Shown here piece by piece: positions 1 to 6,759 of a DNA stretch of 13,843 nucleotides. The stretch comes from Leptospiraceae bacterium (GTDB lineage Bacteria; Spirochaetota; Leptospiria; Turneriellales; Turneriellaceae). The stretch lies in the NCBI GenBank assembly GCA_016788945.1, contig JAEUSA010000360.1:1-13843 (forward strand), written 5' to 3'. Within the stretch, counting starts at the first letter, position 1. Every line of letters starts with the position of its first letter. The notes beneath the pieces were generated by a model that saw only the letters and a list, made by a program, of their open reading frames with translations, ran no database searches and was not told the DNA's origin. Made by a program: the position numbers and the translations under genes.

Positions 1-65
1 TGCTGCAGGTAACCCTGCCGCGCAAAGCAAGCGCGAAAAAGACCATTCCGGTTAATGTAAAGTAA
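1..65 (+). CDS. Small heat-shock protein (Hsp20/alpha-crystallin family), C-terminal end only
   Basis: Only the last 20 codons lie in the window; they are read from base 3 and stop at TAA 63-65. The residues LQVTLPR followed by KKTIPV and a short basic tail match the end of bacterial Hsp20 proteins. There the last strand of the alpha-crystallin domain carries a VTLPK-like motif, and the tail holds an I-x-V/I motif (here IPV) that docks into a neighbouring subunit. Proteins of this family are ATP-independent holdases that bind unfolding proteins in the cytoplasm. The neighbouring frame also stays open to base 55 but gives no recognisable motif. A strong terminator follows directly, which supports this as the true gene end. 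The assignment rests on few residues, so a different protein with a similar tail cannot be excluded. Confidence 0.6.
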   Translation, partial: LQVTLPRKASAKKTIPVNVK

Positions 66-73
66 CCAAGTCG

Positions 74-110
74 AGCCCCTCACCACCGGTGAGGGGCTTT
101 TATTCCTTTT
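74..110 (+). terminator. Rho-independent terminator after the Hsp20 gene
   Basis: A perfect 11-base-pair stem (74-84 with 88-98, core CCCCTCACC/GGTGAGGGG) closes a 3-base ACC loop. It is followed by a T-rich run from 98 to 110. It begins nine bases after the Hsp20 stop codon and separates that gene from the lipoprotein gene downstream. Confidence 0.93.
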
Positions 111-157
111 CCCTCAATTTCGTTTACACCGATGCAGCTTTCACGAAAGCGTAAGTG

Positions 158-727
158 ATGCGTTTCTTTTTTACATCCTGCTTTGCGATATTATTGATTT
201 CTTTCGGTGCATGTAAAACCGTCGAGCGTTACCCTGATGCACGAACGAATATTTCCCTTAAAGGCAAGGGTGTACTCGTCGCCGCGCAAGATCGTGTTTC
301 GGCACAACCGCCAGTAGAAAATGCCTACCGCAAGACCGCAGGTGAAGCCGCCGGCTCCATTCATGTTTTGCCCCTCATGCCGGCCCCCGCGCTGGAGTTG
401 CCTGTAACCGCGGCGCGGCTGGGTCTTGAAAAAAAAGGTACGCAGGGCCTTGATCCTCTCGCGCAAATTGCGATGAGCGCGGTGGTTAAAGGCGGCAATC
501 GCTTCGGCGTCAAATTCGACTACGTGCTCTTTGTTACGGCAGAAAAAGCCGGGTCGGTCGGCCAGGTCACTAACGTCGACCATTACGCTGCCCTCTATGA
601 AATTTCCAGCAAGAGAGTTATTGCTGCGGCAAAAATTACCGGTACAACCACGGCAGAAACCGCGCTCGATCAGTTACCCAAAGGTGCCAGCGCAGTCGTT
701 TCGCTCTTACTCGACGGCGCAGATTGA
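158..727 (+). CDS. Putative lipoprotein of unknown function
   Basis: The product has 189 residues from ATG 158; a GTG one codon upstream at 155 is an alternative. The N-terminus is a short hydrophobic stretch (FFFTSCFAILLISFG) ending in Ala-Cys, with Cys19 as the likely lipidated residue. The lipobox is F-G-A-C, which is relaxed compared with enterobacteria but of the kind seen in spirochaetes. The mature part has no motif I recognise. It contains a predicted strand-rich C-terminal half (DYVLFVTAE, HYAALYEI, KRVIAAAKI) that looks like a compact globular domain. A 48-base gap separates it from the first FKBP gene, so it may start the same transcript. No strong Shine-Dalgarno sequence is visible. 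A small perfect inverted repeat (137-150) lies just upstream of the start. I assign no function. Confidence 0.75.
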   Translation: MRFFFTSCFAILLISFGACKTVERYPDARTNISLKGKGVLVAAQDRVSAQPPVENAYRKTAGEAAGSIHVLPLMPAPALELPVTAARLGLEKKGTQGLDPLAQIAMSAVVKGGNRFGVKFDYVLFVTAEKAGSVGQVTNVDHYAALYEISSKRVIAAAKITGTTTAETALDQLPKGASAVVSLLLDGAD

Positions 728-775
728 GTTTCCTTTTCTTCTGGACGGCGGATTTCAGAGTTGTGCTGGTGGTGC

Positions 776-1192
776 ATGCTACTCAGAATGTTTATTCTCC
801 TTGCGGCTTTTTTACCCGCCGCAGTTTTTGCCGGCCGCATTACCAAAAGCGGCGGGTTGCAATACGAAGTACTCAAACAGGGTAAAGCCGACGCCAAGGT
901 CGCACAACAGGGCATGCGCGTGCAAGTGCATTACACCGGTTGGCTCAACGTCAACGGTAAGAAGGGAAAGAAATTTGATTCATCCGTTGACCGCCGCAAG
1001 CCATTCGTTTTCGGACTCGGCGAAGGTATGGTTATCAAGGGCTGGGATGAAGGTGTCGCAGGCATGAAGGTCGGCGAGAAACGTACGCTTTATATTCCTT
1101 CAGCAATGGGTTATGGCCCGCGCGGTGCGGGGGCTGATATTCCGCCCAACGCCGATCTGATCTTTGATGTCGAACTGTTAGATTGCGAGTAA
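776..1192 (+). CDS. Secreted FKBP-type peptidyl-prolyl cis-trans isomerase
   Basis: The gene encodes 138 residues from ATG 776. A TTG at 761 and an ATG at 788 are alternative starts; 776 gives the best signal peptide, [19 protein letters not shown], with likely cleavage after Ala19. The rest is a single complete FKBP domain with VHYTG, FDSSVDR, the [10 protein letters not shown] core with the active-site Trp, IPSAMGYG, and the final [14 protein letters not shown] strand. These enzymes catalyse prolyl isomerisation during folding; the signal peptide places this one in the periplasm. The next gene encodes a close paralogue without a signal peptide. By my hand count the two domains are identical at about 73 of 94 positions, so they arose by duplication. 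The gap to the next gene is two bases, which points to co-transcription and probably coupled translation. Confidence 0.93.
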   Translation: MLLRMFILLAAFLPAAVFAGRITKSGGLQYEVLKQGKADAKVAQQGMRVQVHYTGWLNVNGKKGKKFDSSVDRRKPFVFGLGEGMVIKGWDEGVAGMKVGEKRTLYIPSAMGYGPRGAGADIPPNADLIFDVELLDCE

Positions 1193-1194
1193 CC

Positions 1195-1524
1195 ATGAGA
1201 GTAGAAATCACACAACAAGGTAGCGGCCAAGCTGCCAAGGCCGGTAATCAAGTACGCGTGCACTACACCGGCTGGCTCGACGACAAAGGCCAGAAGGGTA
1301 GAAAATTCGATTCATCCGTCGACCGGGGTCAGCCGTTCGTGTTCGGCCTCGGGCTCGGTATGGTTATCAAAGGCTGGGATGAAGGTGTCGCCGGAATGCT
1401 GATCGGCGAGAAACGCACTCTGTTTATTCCCTCGGCCATGGGTTACGGCGCGCGCGGTGCGGGCGGCGTAATACCCCCCAACGCCGATCTGATTTTCGAC
1501 GTCGAATTACTGGGCATAGACTGA
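1195..1524 (+). CDS. Cytosolic FKBP-type peptidyl-prolyl cis-trans isomerase
   Basis: The gene encodes 109 residues from ATG 1195, two bases after the stop of the upstream FKBP gene. A TTG at 1183 in the same frame would overlap that gene and is less likely. The protein is essentially a minimal FKBP12-like domain: [41 protein letters not shown] and [14 protein letters not shown] are all present, and the aromatic active-site residues appear intact. There is no signal peptide, so it should act in the cytoplasm, unlike its secreted twin. The length is usual for a single-domain FKBP. Its stop overlaps the start of the next gene in a TGATG arrangement, which suggests translational coupling. The family assignment is secure; the client proteins are unknown. 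Confidence 0.93.
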   Translation: MRVEITQQGSGQAAKAGNQVRVHYTGWLDDKGQKGRKFDSSVDRGQPFVFGLGLGMVIKGWDEGVAGMLIGEKRTLFIPSAMGYGARGAGGVIPPNADLIFDVELLGID

Positions 1525-2183
1525 TGCAGCCGCGCGCGGGCATACTTTGGAAATCCACCTTATTACCCGCAGCGTTGGCAACCGCGCAATGTTTTGGTAC
1601 GATTGTCGTACCACCGGTAACAATCACAGGTCAGAAGACTGCTATCGAGAAACAGATTATCGGCGAACAGACAGAGCTTGAGAAAGACGTCTGGATGATC
1701 TCTTCGGCAAAAACCGCAGAACACGCACAACTCGATACCAAACCGAAAGAAGAACGCCGCTCGATGGATCTCGAGAATGCGCATACGTACCGGGCATTTT
1801 TGAAGTTTGAAATTTTCACTCCGCATCTCGTGCAGCTGAAGAAAGACCGCGTTGTCGGTGAAAACAATAAAGGTTTCGTGGCAAACCTGTTCTCTGAAAA
1901 AGTACAGATCTCTGACGATATGCGGAAAAAATACTCATCAGAAAATGCCGACGACCCCGAGCTCGGCCGCCCGTATCGCACGCTGATTCAGACAGTGAAA
2001 GAAATCAACGAAGCCAGATTGCTGGCGGCCAAAGGGTATGTCGAGAACCAAAAGCGCGCGAATAAGGCATTCAAAGCAACGGAGCGCGACATACTCGCTT
2101 CGCAGAAAGACAAGTACCAGCAGGCAGCGCTCAAGGGTGAGCTCATACAACAGCCCGACGGCAGCTGGAAAGTGAAGGATTAA
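1524..2183 (+). CDS. Exported protein, possibly YdbL/DUF1318-like
   Basis: The gene encodes 219 residues from ATG 1524, overlapping the preceding stop by one base. Residues 1-24 look like an export signal (basic start, then LLPAALATAQCFG). Cys23 could be a lipid site, although Gln at -1 is unusual. Next come a conserved-looking segment PPVTITGQKTAIEKQIIG (about 29-46), a charged middle, and a helical C-terminal region with VKEINEAR and the ending LIQQPDGSWKVK. The C-terminal arrangement of an N-E-A-R helix, an alanine/glutamine-rich helix and a final G-x-W-x-x-K resembles the DUF1318/YdbL family. In E. coli YdbL works with YdbH and YnbE in envelope lipid homeostasis. This is recognition by eye and is uncertain; treat the protein as an exported protein of unknown function. 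Placement between an FKBP and zapA suggests an envelope role. Confidence 0.6.
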   Translation: MQPRAGILWKSTLLPAALATAQCFGTIVVPPVTITGQKTAIEKQIIGEQTELEKDVWMISSAKTAEHAQLDTKPKEERRSMDLENAHTYRAFLKFEIFTPHLVQLKKDRVVGENNKGFVANLFSEKVQISDDMRKKYSSENADDPELGRPYRTLIQTVKEINEARLLAAKGYVENQKRANKAFKATERDILASQKDKYQQAALKGELIQQPDGSWKVKD

Positions 2184-2187
2184 ACCC

Positions 2188-2511
2188 ATGCCAGAAGCAG
2201 AACGCAGAGTGAATGTCGAACTGATGGGTAAGACCTTTACCATCAAAGGCGATGCCGACCCGGAGTATATGGCTACTGTTGCCGGCTATGTCAATAATAA
2301 GATTGCTGAAATGCGCAAGCTGACTTCGAGCGATCAGGTAAAAATGCTTCTGCTTACGGCGCTTAACCTCGCCGACGAACTTTTTCAGGCCCGCAAAGGA
2401 ATTCAGGTGTCGCCGGCCGATGCGCAGCAGATCGAAAAGCGCACGCAGGCGCTGCTTAAAATGCTGGAGACGGGCATCGTCGGCCAGTACAGTCAGACAA
2501 CTGATGAATAG
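2188..2511 (+). CDS. zapA: Cell division protein ZapA
   Basis: The gene encodes 107 residues from ATG 2188, four bases after the previous stop. A GAAGGA Shine-Dalgarno sequence lies near 2174-2179, inside the end of the upstream gene. The N-terminal half carries the ZapA signature: VNVELMGKTFTIKGDADPEYM, then a helix with VAGYVNNKIAEMRK and the LLTALNLADELF helix. The rest is a predicted coiled coil (QQIEKRTQALLKMLE). ZapA is a small cytoplasmic dimer or tetramer that bundles FtsZ protofilaments at the Z ring, and the length is normal for the family. In many bacteria zapA sits next to 6S RNA or a 5-formyltetrahydrofolate cyclo-ligase gene. Neither is seen here; instead it closes an operon of envelope and folding genes. 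A short hairpin followed by four T residues lies downstream. Confidence 0.9.
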   Translation: MPEAERRVNVELMGKTFTIKGDADPEYMATVAGYVNNKIAEMRKLTSSDQVKMLLLTALNLADELFQARKGIQVSPADAQQIEKRTQALLKMLETGIVGQYSQTTDE

Positions 2512-2529
2512 ATTCTGATAGTTTGAATC

Positions 2530-2546
2530 GTCGCTTTGCGACTTTT
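2530..2546 (+). terminator. Short candidate terminator after zapA
   Basis: A five-base-pair stem (GTCGC 2530-2534 with GCGAC 2538-2542) closes a TTT loop and is followed by TTTT at 2543-2546. It lies in the 34-base gap between two convergent genes, where a terminator is expected. The T tract is short. It favours the plus strand; the opposite strand shows no T run after the hairpin. Confidence 0.5.
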
Positions 2547-3127
2547 CAGCTCTGTTTACCCTCGATTACCTGCAGCAACACCACAGCAGCCAGACCAAGG
2601 CGACGATCGAGCTTCTTGCCCGTATCTGCACTGAAATCGACGCGCATTTGCGGTAAAAACGGGTTCCAGGTTTGTTTTGCGTGGCCGACCGGCGTTTCGC
2701 CGATCGAGATCATGAATTTCTGCGGAATAATATTCGCGAGATAACGACGCACCAGCGCCAGTATCCAGCTGTCTTCTTGCACCCGGCCGATCACTGCGTC
2801 ATTTTTGTCGAGAATTTCCCAGGCATCCATGACCATAGCAGACATCATGCCCTTGCGGCGCAATGCGCCGATTTTTGCACCTGTGGCGGCATCGGTCACG
2901 TCATACGCAGCACTAAAATCAATGATACTGCGCGCATTGATCTTCAGCACTGGTCTCGTCTGTGCTTCGTCTGCAAACATTGTGATATCTTCTTTGAGTT
3001 TAAAAGCTTTCTGCTTCACATATAACAGCAAATTCGTTTTGGTTTCGTCGTAGATGCGTATCGTGTTACCGAAAAGCTTAAAAAATTTCATTTTCGCGAA
3101 ATACGTATCGCGTGAAAAAGCATCCAT
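2546..3127 (-). CDS. LURP-one/phospholipid-scramblase-like protein (tubby C-terminal fold)
   Basis: The gene encodes 193 residues, read on the minus strand from ATG 3127-3125. It has the best Shine-Dalgarno sequence of its operon, GGAGGT at 3131-3136. There is no signal peptide. The repeated strand pattern (FKLKEDITMFADE; PVLKINARSIIDFSAAYDVTD; GALRRKG; WEILDKNDAVIGRVQEDS) fits the LURP-one-related and scramblase families. These fold as a 12-stranded barrel around a buried helix. The C-terminus has a hydrophobic stretch (LGLAAVVLLQVIE) that could be the core helix or a membrane contact. I see no cysteines, so the palmitoylation motif of animal scramblases is absent. The gene is third in an operon after mlaA and mlaC, 18 bases downstream of mlaC, which suggests a role in membrane lipid handling. 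Whether it moves lipids is unknown, since many family members have no shown scramblase activity. Confidence 0.7.
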   Translation of the reverse strand: MDAFSRDTYFAKMKFFKLFGNTIRIYDETKTNLLLYVKQKAFKLKEDITMFADEAQTRPVLKINARSIIDFSAAYDVTDAATGAKIGALRRKGMMSAMVMDAWEILDKNDAVIGRVQEDSWILALVRRYLANIIPQKFMISIGETPVGHAKQTWNPFLPQMRVDFSADTGKKLDRRLGLAAVVLLQVIEGKQS

Positions 3128-3130
3128 AGA

Positions 3131-3136
3131 ACCTCC
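3131..3136 (-). promoter_or_regulatory. Strong Shine-Dalgarno sequence for the scramblase-like gene
   Basis: On the minus strand the sequence reads GGAGGT, ending three bases before the ATG. It is the clearest ribosome-binding match in the window and supports ATG 3127 over the internal ATG codons. The spacing is somewhat short. Confidence 0.7.
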
Positions 3137-3145
3137 AGTTAGCCG

Positions 3146-3724
3146 TTACTTCTTATACTTTGCGAGCAATTTATTCAGCTCACCCATCAAACCGTCAAAT
3201 TCTTTCTCTTTGAGCACCTTGGCAAATTGCGAACGGTATGTGCTCGACAGGCGCACACCTTCGACCTCGAAATCATAAACCAGCCAGCGATCATCTTTTT
3301 GCGCCAGCATATAGTTCACTTTTGCCATTTTACCTTGGTATTCGAGCAGCGTCATGACCGTTGCGCGGCTGCCCTTGACCTCTTCGCCGACAAATTCGAT
3401 CTTGTTACGGTCGTATTTGTCGATCTTATCGAGATAAAATTCGAGTACAAAGCGGCCGAACCTTTCAGCGAACTGTTTCTTTTGTTCGTCATCGAGCCGC
3501 CGATAGTCGCTTTTGAGCGTATTCGAAGCCATTTTATCGAGATCGAAATTGGCATGGTATATTTCTGAAATGATTTGCCGCTTTTCTTTTTTCGGTTTTT
3601 TGCTGTCGAGGGTGTGCAGTACCTTCGATACCGCTTTTTTGAGTTCATCTTGCGGTCCGGCGAAAAGCGCGCTGGCGCTTATCATCACCGCCAAAACAGC
3701 ACGGCCAAAAAAATTCAAACGCAT
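3146..3724 (-). CDS. mlaC: MlaC/Ttg2D-type periplasmic phospholipid-binding protein
   Basis: The gene encodes 192 residues, with ATG 3724-3722 directly after the mlaA stop (TAAATG). Residues 1-22 form a signal peptide (MRLNFFGRAVLAVMISASAL, then F-A), with likely cleavage before Gly23. The mature part has the MlaC/Ttg2 family layout: a helical region with LKSDYRRLDDEQKKQFAERFGRFVLEFYLDKI, a central sheet, and the C-terminal signature WLVYDFEVEGVRLSSTYRSQFAKVL near residues 147-171. MlaC carries phospholipids across the periplasm between the outer-membrane MlaA complex and the inner-membrane MlaFEDB transporter. mlaA is immediately upstream, so the two are surely co-transcribed. mlaD, mlaE, mlaF and mlaB are not in this window and must lie elsewhere if present. 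The family assignment is firm. Confidence 0.88.
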   Translation of the reverse strand: MRLNFFGRAVLAVMISASALFAGPQDELKKAVSKVLHTLDSKKPKKEKRQIISEIYHANFDLDKMASNTLKSDYRRLDDEQKKQFAERFGRFVLEFYLDKIDKYDRNKIEFVGEEVKGSRATVMTLLEYQGKMAKVNYMLAQKDDRWLVYDFEVEGVRLSSTYRSQFAKVLKEKEFDGLMGELNKLLAKYKK

Positions 3725-4537
3725 TTAGTCGGCTACATTCTTTCGCGTGTTCTGTAAATAAATATCCCGAATGAACACGTACGGGTCAATAGAATCTTTG
3801 ATCAGATTATCGTATTCATCAGGGTCAAGCGAAACGCGGTTTATCGCCCGCGTCGAATAAACACCAACCACAATACCTACATTAGCCATCAGCGTTTCAG
3901 GTTCAACGTATGCCGGTACTATCACCATCTGCGGTTGCATCAGCACGTCGCCGGCGAAGCCAAATGTTCCACGTGCGGTGTAAGAGCCAATGAAGGGCCA
4001 GACGACGTAAGGCCCCTCGGGTACACCCCATTTACCGAGGACCTGGTCAAAATCTTCGTTAGTCTGTTCGAGCGAAAAAATTTCTCTGGAAGCATTGTAA
4101 AAGCCAAGAACACCAACTGTGCCATTGATAGCAAACTGGACAATTTCTTTTCCTGCACCTTTGACCTTGGCCTGCAGCAGATTGCTCACAAGACGGCCCG
4201 GCGTATATGCCCAGTTAAAAAAGTTATGAATTCCCTGTCGCAAAAAGCCGGGGATAATAAAATTCCAACCGCGCGCGATGGGCTGCAGCATGTATTTGAA
4301 AAATACGTTGTTGAAGGAAAATATTGCCCGGTTGAAACCCTCCCACGGGTCAGAAATAATGAGTTCACCTTCCATTTCGTCAGCGTCGGCTTGGGTAGTA
4401 GTCAGGCCGGTTTGCTCAGGTTTTGACGCGGCATTTTTTTTGTCTGCACTACTGCAGGCAACTGTGGTAAAAAGCCCGAGAAGCAGGATAATAAGAGGAA
4501 AACGCGAAACCACCGAGTGTGGTTGAAGTTCAGCCAA
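3725..4537 (-). CDS. mlaA: MlaA (VacJ) outer-membrane lipoprotein
   Basis: The gene encodes 270 residues from a TTG start at 4537-4535. A GTG at 4513 is possible, but TTG has an upstream AGG and gives a full signal sequence. The hydrophobic segment FPLIILLLGLFTTVAC ends at the likely lipidated Cys28. After a polar linker, the MlaA domain begins at DPWEGFNR (63-70), followed by FNNVFFKYMLQPIARGWNF, the NFFNWAYTPGRLVSNLLQ helix, GVLGFYN, and EGPYVVWPFIGSYTARGTFG. All of these are typical of the family. MlaA is a ring-shaped protein in the inner leaflet of the outer membrane that removes misplaced phospholipids and passes them to MlaC. The length is slightly above that of E. coli MlaA because of the N-terminal linker. 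It heads the operon mlaA-mlaC-scramblase-like and is divergent from the sigma-54 activator gene. Confidence 0.92.
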   Translation of the reverse strand: MAELQPHSVVSRFPLIILLLGLFTTVACSSADKKNAASKPEQTGLTTTQADADEMEGELIISDPWEGFNRAIFSFNNVFFKYMLQPIARGWNFIIPGFLRQGIHNFFNWAYTPGRLVSNLLQAKVKGAGKEIVQFAINGTVGVLGFYNASREIFSLEQTNEDFDQVLGKWGVPEGPYVVWPFIGSYTARGTFGFAGDVLMQPQMVIVPAYVEPETLMANVGIVVGVYSTRAINRVSLDPDEYDNLIKDSIDPYVFIRDIYLQNTRKNVAD

Positions 4538-4637
4538 ACGGCGTAAACCTATTTTGTGTTTCCCGAGCCAAAGTTATGCGGTGTGTGCAATTTGCTACTT
4601 TTCTTTCCGTCTTGTCTAAATAATAGACCACGGTTCA
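4538..4637. other. Divergent intergenic region between mlaA and the sigma-54 activator gene
   Basis: These 100 bases must hold the promoters for both the minus-strand mla operon and the plus-strand regulator. An AT-rich patch near 4617-4626 (TAAATAATAG) offers -10-like hexamers on both strands, but none has a good -35 partner at 16-18 bases. I therefore call no specific promoter here. Confidence 0.4.
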
Positions 4638-6716
4638 GTGCAGAATGCCTTTACGAACCCGCTTGTTGCGCTACACGAAGTCACGCTATCGCTGCTGACG
4701 CAAGATTCGAGCGATAAGCTGTTGAATGCGCTACTCGATCGCGCTGTCGAATTCACGGGGGCGGATTCCGGAACGATATCGATACTCGACGATTCGCGCA
4801 AGTTCCTCGAAATTAAAGCCTTCCGCGGCTTTGAGCAGGACATGCCGAAGACCGTAAAACTCAAAATCGGTGAAGGTGTTACGGGTCGCTGCATCGTCAC
4901 CGGTAAACTGCGCAATGTGGGTGATACGTCGCAAGATAAATATTATATCGCGGTCAGGCAAGACATACGTTCAGAGCTGGCGGTACCGCTGAAAGTCGGT
5001 AATAAGAATTTTGGCGTCATTTCTGTCGATTCAAAACGCCTCGATGCATTCAACGGCGAACACGAAGAGTACCTGCAGACGCTCGCCGACTATGCCGCAC
5101 AGATTTTTACCACCACAACCTCGGTCGAATCGCTAAGCCATCGCACGCACCTGCAAGACGTACTGCTGCAGATCAGTGGCGTGTTGGGTAAATACGCAGA
5201 CGTTAAACTTTTTTTCGAAGAGGTAATCCGCATTTTGGCGGACAAACTCGGCGTGCGGCGTTCGGCAATTTACCTTTATGACTCGGTAACCAATGAGCTC
5301 TCGGTGGCCGCGTCGCTGAATTACAGCCCCGATGAAATCGCTAAAGGGCGCTACTCGCCCGGTGAGGGTGTGACCGGTAAGGCATTCAAACAGCGTAAAG
5401 CCATCGCCGTTTCTGATATCTCACAAGACAGCCAGTTTCTCAACAAGACCGGCCACCAGCGCGAAGACGAGGACATCGTCAGCTTTTTCGCCGCACCGTT
5501 TTTTGAAGGTGGTGAACCCCGTGGCGTCTTCAATATGGAATTCAAATTTCAGTCACAATCGAAATTTGAAGATCAATCGTTCCTTGCACAAATTCTCTCT
5601 TCGCTTTTCGGCCAAGCGCTGCAGATCGAAAAATTGGTGCAGCAATCTTCGCGCGAAGTCAAAGAAGAAAACATCATACTGCGCCGCCAGCTGAAGAGCA
5701 CGTTCGAATACGAAAATATTGTCGGTGCCCACCCGCGCATGGCAGAACTTTTTGCCCGCATGAAGATGGCCGCCGATTCTGCGAGCGCGGTTCTGATCAC
5801 CGGTGAATCGGGAACTGGCAAAGAACTCATCGCCAGCGCTTTGCACCAGAACAGCATGCGCTCGGCAAACCCGCTGGTAAAAATCAACTGCGCGGCAATA
5901 CCCGCTGATCTGCTCGAAAGCGAACTGTTTGGTTATGCCCGGGGCGCTTTCACCGGCGCAGTCGATGACTATAAAGGCAAGGTGCTGTCGGCGCACAAAG
6001 GCACACTGTTTCTCGACGAAATCGGCGAACTCGATTTGAAGCTGCAGGCAAAGCTGCTGCGCGTACTGCAAGAAAAAGAATTTTCGCCATTAGGTAGCAA
6101 CAAAGTCATCAAAGTTGATGTACGCATCATCGCGGCGACCAATGCCAATCTTGAAGCGGCCGTAAAAGAAAAGACGTTTCGTGAAGATCTATTCTACCGC
6201 CTGAACGTCGTCCGGTTGGCCATACCGCCGCTGCGCGAACGCACCAGCGACCTGCCGCTGCTCGTGCAGCATCTGCTCGATAAGATCTGCGAACGCAACG
6301 GAAAAAAGGTACCGGTTATCAACGAAGCGGCATTCCAAAAGCTGCAGAGTTACACATTTCCGGGAAACATACGCGAACTCGAGAATATACTCGAACGCGC
6401 AGTTGTCCTCAACGCCAAGAATGAAATTGATGTGTCAGACATACAGCTTGGTGACGGTTCCATCGTCCCGACTGCTGCTGCCGTTGGGGCGGGCGCCCCG
6501 GCGGGTTTCGACCTGCGTACCTATCTTAAGGAAGAAATCGCCAAATCGACTCCCGGTGAGATATTCACCAGTGTCATCGGCAATGTAGAAAAAGAGATCA
6601 TCCGTATTGCGCTCAACCAGAACCAGTTTAATAAGCGTAAAACTGCCGAGGTTCTGGGTGTTAACCGCGTCACGCTCGATAAAAAGATACAACAGTACGA
6701 CTTATTTGAAATCTGA
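4638..6716 (+). CDS. Sigma-54-dependent transcriptional activator with two GAF domains
   Basis: The gene encodes 692 residues from GTG 4638. The domain order is GAF (about 15-150), GAF (about 172-325), a short coiled linker, an AAA+ domain (about 358-590) and a C-terminal Fis-type helix-turn-helix (about 645-690, with RKTAEVLGVNRVTLDKKIQ). The AAA+ domain has the Walker A GESGTGKE at 390-397, an intact GAFTGA loop at 436-441 that contacts sigma-54, Walker B LFLDEIGE with Asp460-Glu461, and the R-finger region FREDLFYRLNVV. It should bind enhancer sites and use ATP to open sigma-54 promoters. The paired GAF domains probably sense a small molecule or a redox signal, as in NifA- and FhlA-like proteins. 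It lacks a receiver domain; a receiver-containing protein is encoded 43 bases downstream. The target genes are unknown. Confidence 0.93.
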   Translation: MQNAFTNPLVALHEVTLSLLTQDSSDKLLNALLDRAVEFTGADSGTISILDDSRKFLEIKAFRGFEQDMPKTVKLKIGEGVTGRCIVTGKLRNVGDTSQDKYYIAVRQDIRSELAVPLKVGNKNFGVISVDSKRLDAFNGEHEEYLQTLADYAAQIFTTTTSVESLSHRTHLQDVLLQISGVLGKYADVKLFFEEVIRILADKLGVRRSAIYLYDSVTNELSVAASLNYSPDEIAKGRYSPGEGVTGKAFKQRKAIAVSDISQDSQFLNKTGHQREDEDIVSFFAAPFFEGGEPRGVFNMEFKFQSQSKFEDQSFLAQILSSLFGQALQIEKLVQQSSREVKEENIILRRQLKSTFEYENIVGAHPRMAELFARMKMAADSASAVLITGESGTGKELIASALHQNSMRSANPLVKINCAAIPADLLESELFGYARGAFTGAVDDYKGKVLSAHKGTLFLDEIGELDLKLQAKLLRVLQEKEFSPLGSNKVIKVDVRIIAATNANLEAAVKEKTFREDLFYRLNVVRLAIPPLRERTSDLPLLVQHLLDKICERNGKKVPVINEAAFQKLQSYTFPGNIRELENILERAVVLNAKNEIDVSDIQLGDGSIVPTAAAVGAGAPAGFDLRTYLKEEIAKSTPGEIFTSVIGNVEKEIIRIALNQNQFNKRKTAEVLGVNRVTLDKKIQQYDLFEI

Positions 6717-6759
6717 GCAAGCAAATCACATGGCGGGCCGATAATCGGGACAGGGATTT

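Noticed and set aside
531..1067. Long plus-strand open frame spanning the lipoprotein and first FKBP genes
   Set aside because: It overlaps two well-supported genes in another frame, crosses their intergenic gap and has low-complexity composition with no motif.
3227..3568. Open frame on the plus strand opposite mlaC
   Set aside because: It is fully antisense to a clear MlaC coding region, with no recognisable domain or ribosome site.
4580..4595. A GG...TTGC pattern before the sigma-54 activator gene, resembling a -24/-12 promoter
   Set aside because: The GG and GC are 14 bases apart instead of 12, so the spacing does not fit sigma-54 binding.
6738..6748. CCGAT-A-ATCGG palindrome before the receiver/ATPase gene
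   Set aside because: The five-base arms are too short to separate from chance, and no promoter element is associated with it.
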